A DNA stretch of 64,000 bases from Cyprinodon diabolis (lineage: Eukaryota; Chordata; Actinopteri; Cyprinodontiformes; Cyprinodontidae), in the NCBI GenBank assembly GCA_030533445.1, contig CM060068.1, positions 35,613,510-35,677,509 of the forward strand, given 5' to 3'. The notes below the pieces were generated by a model. It was given only the letters and a program-made list of their open reading frames with translations, searched no databases and was not told the DNA's origin. This document shows positions 35,201 through 50,405 of this stretch, one piece after another (the first letter of the stretch is position 1; every line of letters starts with the position of its first letter). Made by a program: the position numbers and the translations under genes.

Positions 35201-38200
35201 CCAGCCTTTAGCCAGTAGTGTCTTATTAACTCACTGGTGTTTGTTTTTATGGAGAATATCTCTTTTTTTCTCATGTCCTCTCACCATCTCTTCTGCTCAA
35301 CACCATCTTAGCGTCTCTGAAAAGTCCTCTCTATCTTTTTTCCAACTTAGGGGATCCCTTAAAGCCTGATGTGCTGTATAAATAGATGTAATAGCAAAAA
35401 GTGGAAAAAAAAATTTCAAAGAAAATGTATAGTTTGAGAATTTCCCCCCATCCTACAAAGTATCAGTAGTGGTTGTTGTTGTGTTCTGCCAGGAACAATT
35501 TATGAATAAAAGTCTTCTCTTTATATAAGTAAACTTTATTTACTAAGCATCCTTTTTTTGACATGTTTGAATGTAGAACTAAAAGTAAATTACATTTATA
35601 AGGAAAAACCAAGACAGTGACCCTATCAGTAGGCAGATTCAGGCATCAGCAGTGATCTATGTCGCCTCCAAATTCTACAGATCTTCTTGGGATTCTGGGA
35701 ATCTTTAAAAAAAAATATGTAATTCAATTCAGTTTATTCCCATAGCACCAATTCACAACACATTTTATCTCAAGGCGCTTTACACTTCACCAGTTCATTG
35801 AGAGCTGTATTTGGATTCTTTGGGACCAGACAGCTTAATTTTTTTTAAATAGAGATTCTTTCTATCAGACAAACACAAACTGAGTAAATAAGACAAAAAA
35901 AAATATATATTATTTGATTTACAAAGACTTAGACTTAGACTCAGACAGTACTTTATTGATCCCTTGGGAAGACTCCCTCCGGAAATTAAGGTTACCAGCA
36001 GCTTACAGGGCAAAAAAGTATTAAGTTAAATTAAGTTAAAATTAAGCAACAAATAAGTATTAAGTTAAATTAAAATTAAGCAAAATACAGATAGAAATAA
36101 AGAGTTCACATTTTACAGAAAAAATAAAAAATACAAGTGTTGCTACTCCTTCCCTCTTACCTGTAATACAAACAAACTGTAAAACAAACCCTGCTGTCTG
36201 AAATGTTATAATTGAGTTACGAAATAATGGAAATGAACCAAATTCATTTGGATAGCAAAATTTATTTCTAACAATGCTTGATAAGTATAAAACCTTTAAA
36301 ATGAAGAAGCTCCTCTCTGACAAGATGAAGTAGATTAAAAGATCTCAGCGAGCTGAATATCAGTCTGGGTATAGCAGAGGCTTACGAAGCCATTTCCAAG
36401 GATACTAAGCTCCAGCAGACCACAGCGGGAATCATTTAACACAAACAGAGAAAACATGGAGCAGGTCTGAACCTTCCTGGATTCAATAATCTACCATAAT
36501 CACTTAAAAAAATTATAGCCTGAAAATCAATAATGCTTAAATTGGTTGGCTCTGATGCTCCTTCAATCCACTTATGGAAAAATTGGCCTTCTGAGGTTAT
36601 GTACTAGAAAGATTGAGATACTGTATGAACGAGAAATTTCATGCTTTTAAAAAAAGATGGGAATGTTTTCTTGATTACTTCAAAATCTCAGAAATGAAAA
36701 ACCAGCAATGTGAATCTGGATGACGTGTATGTATAAATTGTAATTTATGCACATGCCTCCGATTTTTGATTTTGACTTGTTTTTTGTATCAGTGCTGTAC
36801 AAGTTTTGCACTGTTATTCATTCTTTTTCAGTTTTTGTATAAATGTTCAAAAATACCTAATAAACATAATTCATAAAAATTAGTAAAAAACAACTGCAGT
36901 CTCCTATATCAAGTTCATAAAATCTTATTCTCTTATTTATAGCGTAAACATACTCATTCCATTGGCATATCTTCTTATTCATCCTCTCAAATTAAGAGTA
37001 AATACACTTATTTTAAGATTTTTTTTAACTAATTTTAAGATAGTTTTTGCAGTGCAAAGAATTAGATAAGTTAGTGTTTTTTTTTAGAATACAAATATCA
37101 TACATATCCAGTTGTTTTACATAGTTATACATATAGCTTAAGTAAGGTCGCCAGATTTTGACAAAGGTTTTGTATGACTTTCTTAGGCAGGAAACTGTTA
37201 ATTTCTGCATACCATTTAATTACAAATGGGGGGGGGGGGAAGCTATTTCTAGGAAATGTCAATTTATTCAGCACATCACAAAAGACCCAAGAACAACATA
37301 CTGAGTAATGAGTTTGAATTTGACATTAAAATTTAATTACTGAAAAATAAGCAACATTATGATTTTATTCTATTTGAGATGCTCTTTAAGATGCATTAAG
37401 AATGAGCTTAAATAGATCACAGAAAAGTTCCCTTTTTTTGTTTCAACTAGAGCTGCTCTGCATCAAAACTGCTTCTGCAATAGGGACCCATATGTGTGCA
37501 TCCAATTTCGCTTAAAAAACTAACTGAAAGGCTATTAAAAAACGAGTCGGACAGATGGGAGCCCAGAGAAGTTTATGGTAGTTGCTGGTGTTGAAGCAGA
37601 ATATTTTCCACTGCAGCTTAGCTGGTTTTGTGGGCTTTAAATCTGTTAAACTTTCATTAAAACTTGTTATGTGCATAATGATTAACCTGGGATTCAGTGG
37701 CTAACAGAAAGTTACAGCAGTTGGTTGGTCAGAAACAGAGACATGATCAATAGGATCTGCTTTTATTTAGAATCAGCAACAGATTATAAGAACTGTGGGA
37801 TTACAGTCATATCACCTTTCCTTTTTTCATCTGTTAGCAATGTGAACCATGATGCTGTAAATGTCTGGAATATTCCTCTGAAAATGATTTTTGTTTTTCT
37901 TTTAGAAACTATGTGGAACCAATTATCCTCTCAGCATCTGCTTCATAGTGGTGAATGAGTTCTGTGAACGATTCTCCTACTATGGCATGAAAGGTAGGAA
38001 AGGCTCCTGTTAGAAAGATAAAGATGGTGGGTTTATCCTCAACCGAAAGAATTGGATTTTTTTTATTTGAAATAGAATGTATTAGGTTGAGAAAACAGCT
38101 AAAACTTAGATTAGAGAATTTTATGCTCAAAACTTTATCTTCGTTGCATTTTTTCATAAAAATAAGTGGTGATGAAAAAAAAAAACTTGTTGTTTTAGGA

Positions 38201-41200
38201 AGATTTTATTGTTAATTATCTTATCAGTGTGATTAAAATGTGTGTTTTTGCAACGTGGACCACGTTCACTCCAAGAAGTCAGCTTAGTTTTCATCCCGTT
38301 TTTTACCCTAAGGACTAAAAAGGTGTGTTCCATGATTTAGTTGGTTTTGCTGGAGGTTTCTTCCTGTTAAAAAGGAGTTTTCCTCTCCACTTTCGCTGTA
38401 TGCATGCTCGTGTGAATATCTACTGTCGCCACTGTTGATTTAAGCAGGTTTTCCTTAGATAGAAAACTGATCCGATCTGACTGGATGATGGGATTGATTT
38501 TTCTCTATAAAAGGCCTTAAGATGACCTGTGTTGGGAATTGTCGCTATATAAATATATATAAATTTGAATAGAGACTTCCAAATATCCCCCTGGTCAATA
38601 ACTTTTTTCTCCTTGTAATGTAATTATCTCAAAAATGCTTTAAACTGTGACTTGTACCTGTTTTTGATGTAGCAGTTAGTTTAAGTTAAAAAAAAGGGAT
38701 GTTAAAGTCAGGTTTAGTTTTAGCTTTCTATAGTAAATTAATTTCTTCATTCAGCTCTGATTTGCAAGGTTTTTTTTAAACATTCTTATGCTTAAAAATT
38801 ATAGGAAATACAATCCAGTCCTACAGACAAATTCAGTTACATAAATTCCAATTTAATGCATTTTATAAATGCTGCAGTCAGGCTCAGTTGATTGTCAGTT
38901 GGTTAAGAAAAATGAGAAAAAATTGAGAGAGAGAGAAAAAAAAAGAGTTGTTAGCTTTGCAGCAATCCCTCATACTGAGCATGCATGTAGCGACCGTGAA
39001 AGGTTGAATTATTGTAAAACGAAAGACCGCCTCACCATTTGTTTGGGACAAAATTATGGCAGTGATTGTTGCATATAGTAAATAAGGTTTGGCTGCTATA
39101 AAAATTGTTTTTCAGATCTTTTCTCACTAGTATCCTTTAACTCATGCCATGATTTGCAGTAAGGCTACAGAGGATTACAAAAGATGTAATCCTAAAACGG
39201 TAATCCAAAGCACTGAATATAGACACATGAAGACAGCAATCAAGAATTGGAATAAGCATAAAAGTTGAAACCTAAACTAAAGGTCATCTAGTGGAAGATG
39301 GCAGCTCTAAACACTTTGCTGGAATTTCCTGGTTCTTCATATCTAGATGAAGAAAGCAGCATTTATTGCAAAGAAAACAAAAGAAAAGGCAAGGTAATTA
39401 ATCAGAGTCTAGGAGGAAATCTAACGGAGAAGGAGTAGGCTGACCAAGAGAACACAACGAAATGTCCACAATCTTTTAAATTTGAACGATTTTTGCAAGT
39501 TCAGAAGCGAAGATGTGGGATAATGGGATGCCCTCAATAGAAAACAAGAAGCTTAACTTAATCAAGAGGTACAACAGGTGTTAACCTTTTCTTTTTCCAA
39601 ATACATGTTGAAAACAACTTGCAGCATCAGTTGAATCTGCCGTTTTAACAGAGATGTGAACAGACGGGATGGTCACAGCTAACGTTTGTGTGTTTGACTG
39701 CAGCGGTGCTGACGCTGTATTTCCTCAGCTATCTAAAATGGGACAAGGACCTCTCCACCGCCATCTATCACGCCTTCAGCGGCCTCTGCTACTTCACTCC
39801 CATTTTGGGAGCCATCATTGCCGACTCCTGGCTGGGAAAATTCAAGTATGTTTTCCGGTCCTTTACCTCCACTCTCTCTGATTCACAGATGATCGATTAA
39901 TCCGTGTAGGAAAGCAGGATTACAAATGTTTAATCCCACATGTTTAATCCCAACAGGACCATCATCTACCTGTCCATCGTTTATGTGATTGGCCATGTCA
40001 TTAAGTCTGTTGGAGCCATTCCTACTGTGGGAAACACCGACGTACACATGTAAGCTGCTATGTCGACACCTTTTACATCTTTGATGAGGATGAGGAGTGT
40101 CATGATGGTTAATCCAGAAGCTTGAAATCAGGTTTAAGATTGAGCAGCTTTTTTTTGCCTTCACTGCCAACTTGTCAGAATCGTTAAAAGCCATTCCAGA
40201 GTTTCCAGTTTTATACTTGGATGTGTCTAGTTTGTTGATTCGGAATTCTCCTCTCCATTCTGCACTGTTTGTGACTCCTTCTAGTGCTCTGTCCATGGTC
40301 GGCCTCATCCTCATCGCTTTAGGCACGGGTGGAATCAAACCCTGCGTGGCGGCGTTTGGAGGAGATCAGTTTGAAGAACAACACGTAAGTGTCTTTGCAT
40401 TGGTGGTTTATGCTGCGGCTCTTCATTGTATTTTTATCCCAAACTAACTTTCTATTGCATGTCCCGAAAAAGCTAAAAAAAAAAAAAAAATGTATAGGTA
40501 AAACCTTAAATAGATAATAGATAAGTACAGTTTGAAATGTACGAAACAAAAATAGTTTCCAAATGTTTTTTTTTTCTCTGGCATTAGGACTACCTTAGAT
40601 GTTTGGAAATATTGAAGAAAATCTCCAGACGACCTTTCTTACACATGGTTACAATCTCACAGTCTAAAAACAATTGAAATATAGTTTTGAAAATCAGTTT
40701 TAATCATCCATCCATTTTCCGTCATGCTTATCCCAAGCAGAGTCGAGAGGGGTGCTGGTGCCTATCTCCAGCTGTCAACGGGGTACACCTTGGATAGGTC
40801 GCTCGTCCATCTCAGGGCATGTTTTTAATTACTTAACCAAAAAATTAAGCAAAATAAATAATACAAGTACAAAGTCTGCACACATTCCAGTTCAAATAAC
40901 AAAAAAAGACAATCTGGACAAAACAACAACCCTATTTAACGTCTTGATATAGGGAATAATTATAACCCTGAGTGAAATATTTAATGTCTAGGTGCACACT
41001 TTACTTTAACTTGTCTAACTCCATTTTATTTCTGTCTTTACCTCTAGATAAAGGAAAGGCAGAAATTCTTCTCAATCTTCTACATGTCCATCAACGCTGG
41101 GAGTGTTTTGTCAACGTTGATAACACCAATCCTAAGAAGTCAGTGTTTGCAGTCAAAATGACCATCATGTTTTCGATGTCCTGTGAGGTTCCCCATGTTA

Positions 41201-44200
41201 GTAACAACCTTCTGCTCCTGCAGGTGAAGTGAAGTGTTTTGATAGTGAATGCTATGCCCTGGCTTTTGGAGTTCCTGCGGCTTTGATGGTTGTGGCTCTA
41301 GGTAAGAATTTCATCTACTCCTCATAGATGCAGATCAGTTGGAAGAACTTGGCGATACAATACACACCCCGATACACGAGTAATGATACGATTTATATCT
41401 ATATATATATTCATTGTTGTATTATTTCAGATTGGATATGATTTATTTACCTGGAACAAAAAAAGTGTCATATTCGTTATCATGGTTTAGATAAAACAAA
41501 ATATGCTCATTTTATATAGTTTCAGCTCACATAGAATTGATGGAGTTGCAGGCTGAAGTCTGCGTGCTGAGGCTGTTTGTACGAGTTTGGATTCCTCCTG
41601 ATCAAAGCCATCCACATCCATTGTGACGGCCAGTTTTCTCTGCCCCTTATTCACCGTCAGCACTGATCCTTGTGGATTTCATGCCTGGTCGGATGCTCAT
41701 TATGCAGAACAACTGTGGTTTAGCAATATGAATGTTAACAGATGTATGTCACATATGGGGCGAGACATAAATTTGCTCTAGCTTTCATGGACTATATCAT
41801 TTTCATTTTTATGGCGTTTTGAAAGGCTTATTTTTACGTTAACCTTTGTGTATTTTAATGTATATTTTGATGTCCTTATTTTGTTTTATTTTTATTTACT
41901 GTAGCACTTAGTGATTTGTTTTGAAATTAAAGGGCATTCGAAATAAAACCTATTAGTATTTTTGTAAATATTATTCTTACCAAAAATCCACAATGTGTGC
42001 AACATGAAAACTTTTTAAAATGGCTGTTTTAGTTTTTAGCTGTTTTCCTCAAAAAACTAAATAGAAGATCTTGAAAAGAATCAATGACAACTTACCCAGG
42101 TGCAAAATTTAGTGTTAGAAACATCCATCCATCCATTTATTTTGTTACATGTTTAATCCCAAGAAGGGTCACTAGGGGTGCTGGTGCCTATCTCCAGCTG
42201 TCTATGGGGGAGAGGCGGGGTACACCCAGGACAGGTCGCCATTCGCAGGGCAGCACAGAGACAAACAACCATTCATGCACATTAGAAACATTACTTTAAA
42301 AAAATCAACTAGTTATAGTAATTAGTTAGTTCTCAAAATAATTGGGTTGGTAACTCACAATCTGAGGTATTAGTTACTAGTCACTATGCAGTAACTATTT
42401 TTATCTAAATATTGAGGAATTTGGTTACATTTTCTGTTATAATAACTTTTAAAACGTTTTATATTATTTAGTGAATAAAGTGATTAATCAAAAAGACTAA
42501 ACACCTGAAAACCTTGAATGCTAATCTGCACTACTTTTTTGTTGTGTTGTTGGACAATTGAGTTTAGTGTCGTAGTGAACACCACACCAACCGATACCAA
42601 ATTGTACCGAGACAAAGCCAAGACCTATGGAGGCCAAGACAAGACAAAACATAGAAATATAGAGGTAGAGACCTAGACAAGACCAAGGCATTTAGAAGCC
42701 GAGACCAAGACAAGACCAGGGCATTTAGAAGCCGAGACCAAGACAAAACCAAGGCATTTAGAAGCCAAGACAAAACACAGCCATTTAGAGGCTGAGAACA
42801 AGACAAGACCTTTATAGGGTGAGACCAAGACAAGACCAAGCTGTATAGAGGCTGAGGCCAGGACAAGACCCGGGCATTTAGAGGCCGAGACCAAGACAAG
42901 ACCCAGGCATTTAGGGGCCGAGACCAAGACAAGACTAATGCATTTAGAGGCTGAGACCAAAACAAGACCAATGCATTTAGAGGCTGAGACCAAAACAGGA
43001 CCAATGCATTTAGAGGCCGAGACCAAGACAAGACCAATGCATTTAGAGGCCGAGACCAAGACAAGACCAATGCATTTAGAGGCTGAGACCAAAACAAGAC
43101 CAATGCATTTAGAGGCTGAGACCAAAACAAGACCAATGCATTTAGAGGCTGAAACCAAAACAAGACCAATGCATTTAGAGGCTGAGACCAAAACAAGACC
43201 AATGCATTTAGAGGCCGAGACCAAGACAAGACCAATGCATTTAGAGGCTGAGGCCAAGACAAGACCAATGCATTTAGAGGCTGAGACCAAAACAAGACCA
43301 ATGCATTTAGAGGCCGAGACCAAGACAAGACCAATGCATTTAGAGGCTGAGACCAAAACAAGACCAATGCATTTAGAGGCCGAGACCAAGACAAGACCAA
43401 GATTTTGAGGTTGAGACCAAGACAAGACCAAGACCTTCAGAGGCCAAGAGAAAGACCAAGACACATAGTGGCTGGGGCCAAGACAGGACTCAGGTATTTA
43501 AAAGCCTAGACCAGGAAAGGACCAAGGCATTTAGAGGCTGAGACCAAGACAAGACCAAGACATATGGACGTTAAGACCAAGACAAGGCCAAGGTATTTAG
43601 GGGCCTATAAAAAGACTAGGCAAAGACATATAGAGGCCCAAGATCAAAACAAGGCCAAGACCTTTAGAGGCTGAGACCAAGACATTTAGAGGCAGAGACC
43701 AAGACATATAGAGGCCAAGACCAAGACATATAGAGGCCAAGACCAAGACAAGACCAACACATTAAGAGGCTGAGACTAACACAAGACCAAGAGAAGACCA
43801 AGGCAAATAGATGTGAAGACCAAGACAAGGTCAAGGTAGTTAGGGGCCTAGAAAAAGACAAGGCCAAGACATGTAGAGGCCCAAGATCAAAACAAGGCCA
43901 AGACCTTTAGAGCCTGAGACCAAGACATTTAAAGGCCTCAACCAAGACATATAGAGGCCGAGACCAAGACAAGATCAACACATTTAGAGGCCGAGACCAA
44001 GACAGGACCAAGATTTTAGCGGTCGAGACCAAGACCAAGAGATATTGAGGCAGAGACCAAGACAACACCAAGACACATAGTGGCTGAGATCAAGACAAGA
44101 CCAAGACACTCCTTGGTCTCAGTTGGTGTGGTCTTGACTACTACACTAGTTGAGTTGGGAGAAAATCAAACATGTTTGCAATTCAGTAGGCCATCATTAG

Positions 44201-47200
44201 ATTGCATCAGGGCCTCAGGATGCACAGTGTGAGAACAGGCATCATTAGCAGTGAACTTTTTAACCCTGCGGTTTCATCGTACAGTTTAAGCTTTAGCTGT
44301 ATGCAACGATTGAAAATATCATACAGTGTATGCCCTCTGTCCATGCAGCAGTAACTCACAGCGTTAAATTGCAAGTACAGTAAATTTGTTACTAGTATGT
44401 AAAAAGTAATTACTTAGATTGCTTTTTAAATGAAAAACTTACAGTTGCTAACACTGTTATAATGTAATGCTCTTACTCTCAACACTGATACCAAATAGAA
44501 CAATAAGAGATCATAAAAGTAGATTTACTAAATGGATGTAGGAATGGACTGGATTTTCTTTTCAAAATCGTTACCAAAACATATGAAATATATATTATTT
44601 TAATGGAAAATAGAGTTTTGTCAAGATAGATGAAATCCATTTAAACACTTCTGTCAACCCTAATGTTAGAAATATTAAGCAAAGCTGTTGTTTGTGTACT
44701 TCCACTGGAGCTGTTGTTAATTCTGCATCTGCTGGTCCACAGCTGTGTTCATATTTGGCAGCAGTATGTACAAGAAGACTCCCCCTCAGGGAAACGTCCT
44801 CGGAGAAGTCTGCAAATGTATTGGTGTGAGTCCTCTCATCTCATCTCTATCCTCTATCATGTTTAGGATCAGATGGAACAGTAAATGTAGAATGTGGGAT
44901 TATTCTAGTATCACATTTAAGTTCCTGCCCTTATAATTCCTCCCCAACTACTTCTCCTGTCAGTTTGCCATCAAAAACCGCTGGAGAAGCTCGAAGCCTG
45001 GCCTACAGAGGAAGCACTGGCTGGATTGGGCTGAAGACGTGTACCCGGTAATAACCCACCCATTCTGGTTCTCTGCAAGGGAAAAACTGCAGTTAATGGG
45101 TCTGGAAGAAACTTTCCTAAACCCAGATTAGTGCAAGAATCCAACCAGGTTTCTGTTTTCCTTTTAACAGAAGCGTCTTATCCAGGAGATTAAGATGGTT
45201 CTACGGGTTCTGGTTCTTTACATCCCCTTGCCCATGTTCTGGGCTCTGTTTGATCAGCAGGTATGTGTTTTAATGGATGCTCTTTAGGGAGAAAGTTTTA
45301 TCCCATATAATTGAAACATTAAGACCCAACAAGGCAGAAGATTCTATCAGAGTCCGGAGTTAATTAAACCGTAGTTTACCTTCATAGCTGTATGCAGCCT
45401 TGCTATAGATATGGTTATTCTAGATAAGATCTGGCAGATCAAGAAACATTCATTCATTTGTAGTTTTTCATAACTTTCTTTAGTGGCCACACTTCATTTA
45501 GTCATCTAGGATCTTGAATAGAATATATATAAATATATATATATAGAAATACATGCATTGTCTTAAGAAATCCTAAAAGGTGATTATGATTGTTATCAAG
45601 TCAAAGTTTTTAAGATCAGAAAAACCTTTCATCCAAGTATGGAAATAGGAGGAGCAGCGTCAAACAGACGTTAAAGACAAACCAGGTAATATTTAGAGTA
45701 CACAGAAAAATGTAACCAAAATAAGATAAGGTGTATGACTTTAAATGCTAAAATATATGTATATGAAAGCAGAGGTGTCAAAGCTATTAATATTTACTAC
45801 TCAATTAGAAGTTTAAATCCTACCATTTAAAAACCCTTTTGTAGAAGTTAGAGGCTCAACTTAAGCTTTTTACTCAAGTAAAAGTGTAAAAGTACCATTT
45901 TTTACTACTACTTAAAATATAAAAGTAAAATTATTAAAAATGGAAAAGGAAAAAATGTTTAGAACAGATGCTTTAAATAATTATTCCTGCATTACCCTAT
46001 AAAAGGTAAATTTTTCTACAGTTCTGGATGAGGACTTACTTATAATTAGTTTTCTTAGTTTTATAGCTAATGGCAAAAGTTTCAAATTTAACTTTACATC
46101 ATCTTGAAGTAAGGTGTAGAAAGTAGAGATAATTGGAAAATAAATGTAAGGAGGGAAAAATTGTCCAAAAATTAATTACTTCAGTATAGATTTCTAGTAA
46201 GGTAACAAAGTATTTGTACTTACTTTACACCTCTGTATGAAAGAGGTAATTATGCATTTTTGGGATATTTTTACATGCAATTATAGATATATTACACAGT
46301 TTCCTATTGTCCAGTACAAACAGAGCTGCTCTTAGAGGCTTACCTAAATCAGAGTATATATAGTGACTAAATTAAGAATAATTTTGTCATTAAAAAAGTT
46401 AATAAGCTACTGATTTTTTTTTTTCTTTACTGACCAAAAGCAACATGATGGATAAAAAAATATCAAAATTTTACGTTCAGCATCCCTGATTTTTATTTTA
46501 ATAAGCTCACCCTTCATTTATGTTAACAAATCAGAGTAAAAATTGTTGTAAGCATATGAAGTGTTTCTTTAGTGCGTTATCGTTTTTTAGGAATCTGTAG
46601 ATAAAGGCGGGGCTGTGATCAGAGTGTCATTCTGTTTATATGATTGTATCCTGTTGTTTACTTTATTGCAGGGTTCCCGCTGGACTCTCCAAGCGACAAG
46701 GATGAACATGGCTTTTGTAAGGAAGTCTTTATGTTGTTTGAAAGCACTAAAAAGTCCAAACGTTTGCTCTTTGATATCAGTGGGTGGATTTCAGTGAAGA
46801 TCTGATTTCATAAACCCTCTCATAAAACAGATTTTTATTTTTTTTTTTGGGCTGTTGCCACACTTTTTTTTTATTTTTTTCAGTGAATTAAATTCTTTAT
46901 GGCATAGATAATTTGTGCACACCCCAGTATGTATTTACTAAATTAACTTTAAATGGTAATTCTGTTTTCTAACAGGGAAATTCCTTCACCATTAAGCCCG
47001 ACCAGATGCAGGTATGTGCACCTCATTCTGCCTTCAGAATCACAGCAGGGCGTCCAGACCGAGAGGCGATGCATCCTCATAAAACCTTCATGAAGCACAT
47101 AATGTGCTTTAGTGTTCATGAGTTAAAGTTATGAGGTTCAAAGTTTAGTTCTTGATTTGAGAAAAAAGGAAACCCAATTTTCTTTCATTCTTTGGTGAAA

Positions 47201-50200
47201 ATCATTCTAAATGAGAAAAAAAATTGCTCCAATTAGGATCCTCTCCTAGTGTTGAATGGTAAAAATCCAGGAAGTAAAACATCTATTATTACACTCAAGC
47301 ATTATGATGATTTACAGTTAGAATACTTCATGAGGAGTCAATATACTGAAGAGAACATGTTTTTTTTTTTGTTGTAAAATACCCTATGTGCTGTTTTAAT
47401 TAATAATATATTAAGACATTTTTACAATAATTAATATGAACAGCCTTTTTTGTGGTGCAATAGTTTTGTTTAAAGCTACAGTGTGTAATAATTACAGGGA
47501 TATACAGTCAGAAATGTTATATATTATACATAACTATGTTATTTATCATCATCTACGAGCTCAGCCTCTTAACCTTAATATTTGCGTTGCCTTAGAATTC
47601 GTTATTTATAATTACATAGGAGCGGGTCTCGCAGCCATGGAGGCAGACATCTTTGCACTACGGCAGCGCAGAGCCAACAAACTAGCGATTGCGAGATCGC
47701 CCATTACGCTCGAAAGTAACTACGGCAAGTTGAGAGAGATGAACTGAGACGGTACTGAACAATAGATGGCAGTATTATGCCTGAGAATACTATCTGTAAA
47801 ATTATCTATGTAAACAAACCTCATCACTTGAGAAGGTAGGTGATGCAGACGTCGTGGAAGACATTTTGTCCCGTAACGCTCGCCGTACTGTTGGGGGGGA
47901 GAAGCGGTGGGGGGGAGATGTTCATGTTGCTGCGGTCAGCAGTCTGGACGTTAGATGTCGCTAAAAATTACACACTGTAGCTTTAAGGCATAAATTATGT
48001 GTAAAATTGCACCCCCAATGAAGAAGAAACAAAAGTGTCCTTACTATTTTTGTATCCACAGTAAAAAAAAAAAAAGCCTAACGTCCAGCGTTACGCTCCT
48101 GGGAAAAGAAGTGAAATAAAATACTGCACCTCTTAGCAAACCTGGATTTATTAAGTGCATTATTTATGTGGCTTATTTGAACCTTGATTGCCAACTAGTG
48201 TTTTACACATACCAAGAAATTTGCTTTGTTGCTACTTATAGATGAAAACGACTTCTATGTACATTTGGAAATGTTGGATTGTGGGATTAAAAAAAAAAAT
48301 GCAAATATTTATAGGAAGTTTATGAGAAAAATCTAAAATAAAAACTAGATGAGAGGAAATTAAATCATATTTACATCTAGTGAGATAGTGCTGCCCTTTC
48401 TTTGGCATCATTTTTTGTTATGCACCATTTAAGCAGGAACTGCTACCGCAGACAGCTAAAATATACAAAAACAGCTGCTTTACTTATGGCTGAACATGAT
48501 GTGTTTTTAAAGCTGTAAATAATCTATCAGGTTTTCCCAGCGTTGACGTTAGCAGGAGAAAGGGGGGGGTTATTACCTGAAGGTCAGCTCTAAGCTGAGT
48601 CCGTCACAAACCTGTACGTGCTCCACATTTTCTACATTCTCGCTTTATCAGGCCTTTGGAACAGCAGTCAGATGAACACTCAGACATCCTGGTGTTTACT
48701 GAAGAGGAATAAACTGTGTGTTTTTGTAAAAGTGGTCTTAAGTTTCTTAAATCAACAAAACAAAGACTTAAGATAAGGGGATAAAATCTTTATGACATAA
48801 CTGGGCTAATTTTGTTAATTTGATCTTTTTATTTTTAGATAAAACATCGGTGGTCTTAAGTTGTTGCCTTTTTTTTATGTGTTTAGCAGTCCTATTAATT
48901 TTTTTTGGTATCTTAGCCTATTTTTTTTTTTTTTTTTTACTTTAGCTTATTCACTTTCTTTCTACTCATAAGTCAATGTTTTGTTAGTTAATCTAATGAT
49001 AATAACTCCTCCTTTGCTTAAATTATTTCCTCTGGTCTGTGTTTCTGTCTGTCTGACAGCTGAGACCATTTGCGTTTTTATATTTTTTTATTATAAGAAC
49101 ATATTTTTTCATCACTACCAGTAATTATGAGGTTACATGACTTTCAATAACAAAGTTTAAAGGTTGACTTGTCTGTAAATGTACAACAGAAGTGAGTGTT
49201 TTATTAAACCAGAGGGACTGCTTCACAAAGACATAATAAAAGTTTACTGATCCATTCATACTTTATTTTTTCCTTATCTTAGCATTTTTAATTTAAGCTA
49301 CAGATTATACCTCAGGACTTATATAACTGAAAACATGCAGGCCAAGCCTAGACATTTTTTTTTTATGTTTTGAATTCTGCGTCCACAATTCTTCAAGAAG
49401 AGAAGACTGTTGGTGTTTTGTTCTCTTTAATGGTGCTCTCACTATTATGTCCCACCTTTATGACTACTAATCACTACCTTGCTATCACTTTATCCTCATT
49501 ATATTTTAAGAGTGAAGCTTTAATGAGTTTTATTGAACTTTTATGGAACCATTTAATTGCTGTGTTTTCCTCATGTTCTCCGTCTAGATGCTGAACGCGC
49601 TGCTGATTCTCGTCTTTGTACCCATCTTTGACCTCATCATATATCCGCTCGTCGGCCTCTGCAGGATCAAAATCACGTGAGTTTGCCCCTGTTGTTCTGT
49701 ACGCCTGCATCTTTATGGCCGCTGGGAGCATTTAAGCAGACCTGTAAATTGTAAATGGAGGATAATTAAAATCACAGAGCTACACCTCATAGAACAACAA
49801 TTAAAATCTATAGCTCATTGAACATGATAAAAGCTTTGCTTTTCCTACAGCTCTCAGGAAAAAGTCAAAACTGAACCACAGATGGTTTTATCACATAGGA
49901 AAGGGAAACATGCATCCATGAATTGCAATAAACTCAAAGATTATTGAGAAAAAAAAATTATTTTTGGTAGACGAATTTATATATGTATAAATGTATTCAA
50001 AACACTTAATTACACAAAAATAATGCTGTCAAAGTAATGTTGCCCAATAGTTAAGTATTTTATAATTCTGTTCACTGCAAATTAAACACTGTAATCACAG
50101 CTTTTTACTTTTCATTGGATGCAATGAGAAAACAGCAATGAAGGCTTGAAAACTTCAGAATGTATATAATCAAACTAAATAGGTTTCACTTGATGACCTA

Positions 50201-50366
50201 AACATAAAGTTTTCAGTGATATTGTAATTTATTAGTGTGTGTTCCCTTTAGACTCATAGTGAATTTTAACCTTTCAAAATAAAAGGACAGAAACCACAAA
50301 TTACAAAGTTGAATGATTTAAATAAACTAATTATTTTAGATGGAAACAAAGGAGTGAATAACAGTT

Positions 50367-50405
<39 letters not shown>

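Larger units (their letters stand above)
32292..37905. other. slc15a2 intron 1: nested elements and repeat tails
   Basis: Holds the nested structure 32989-33995, repeat tails at about 35725-36000 (TTCAGTTTATTCCCATAGCA and TACTTTATTGATCCC) and a dispersed repeat near 34640-34770 (TACTTTTACTTGAGTAATAC). No exon found. Confidence 0.6.
41302..44742. other. slc15a2 intron 7
   Basis: Holds a repeat at 42123-42285 and the minisatellite-bearing element 42565-44148. A stretch near 41345-41400 (GGCGATACAATACACACCCC) looks like a decayed element end. No exon. Confidence 0.6.

Noticed and set aside
42564..43464. Long open frames on both strands (up to 278 codons) with 11-residue periodicity
   Set aside because: They follow from the 33-bp tandem unit lacking stops; same period in several frames, no start context, located inside a transposon in an intron.
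42600..44110. CRISPR-like repeat array
   Set aside because: Units are contiguous without unique spacers, and the genome is eukaryotic.
47436..47747. 103-codon open frame
   Set aside because: Lies across the left end of the TTAA miniature element; no conserved motif.
49370..49731. Open frames overlapping slc15a2 exon 13 in other frames or strand
   Set aside because: Shadows of the exon and its flanks.
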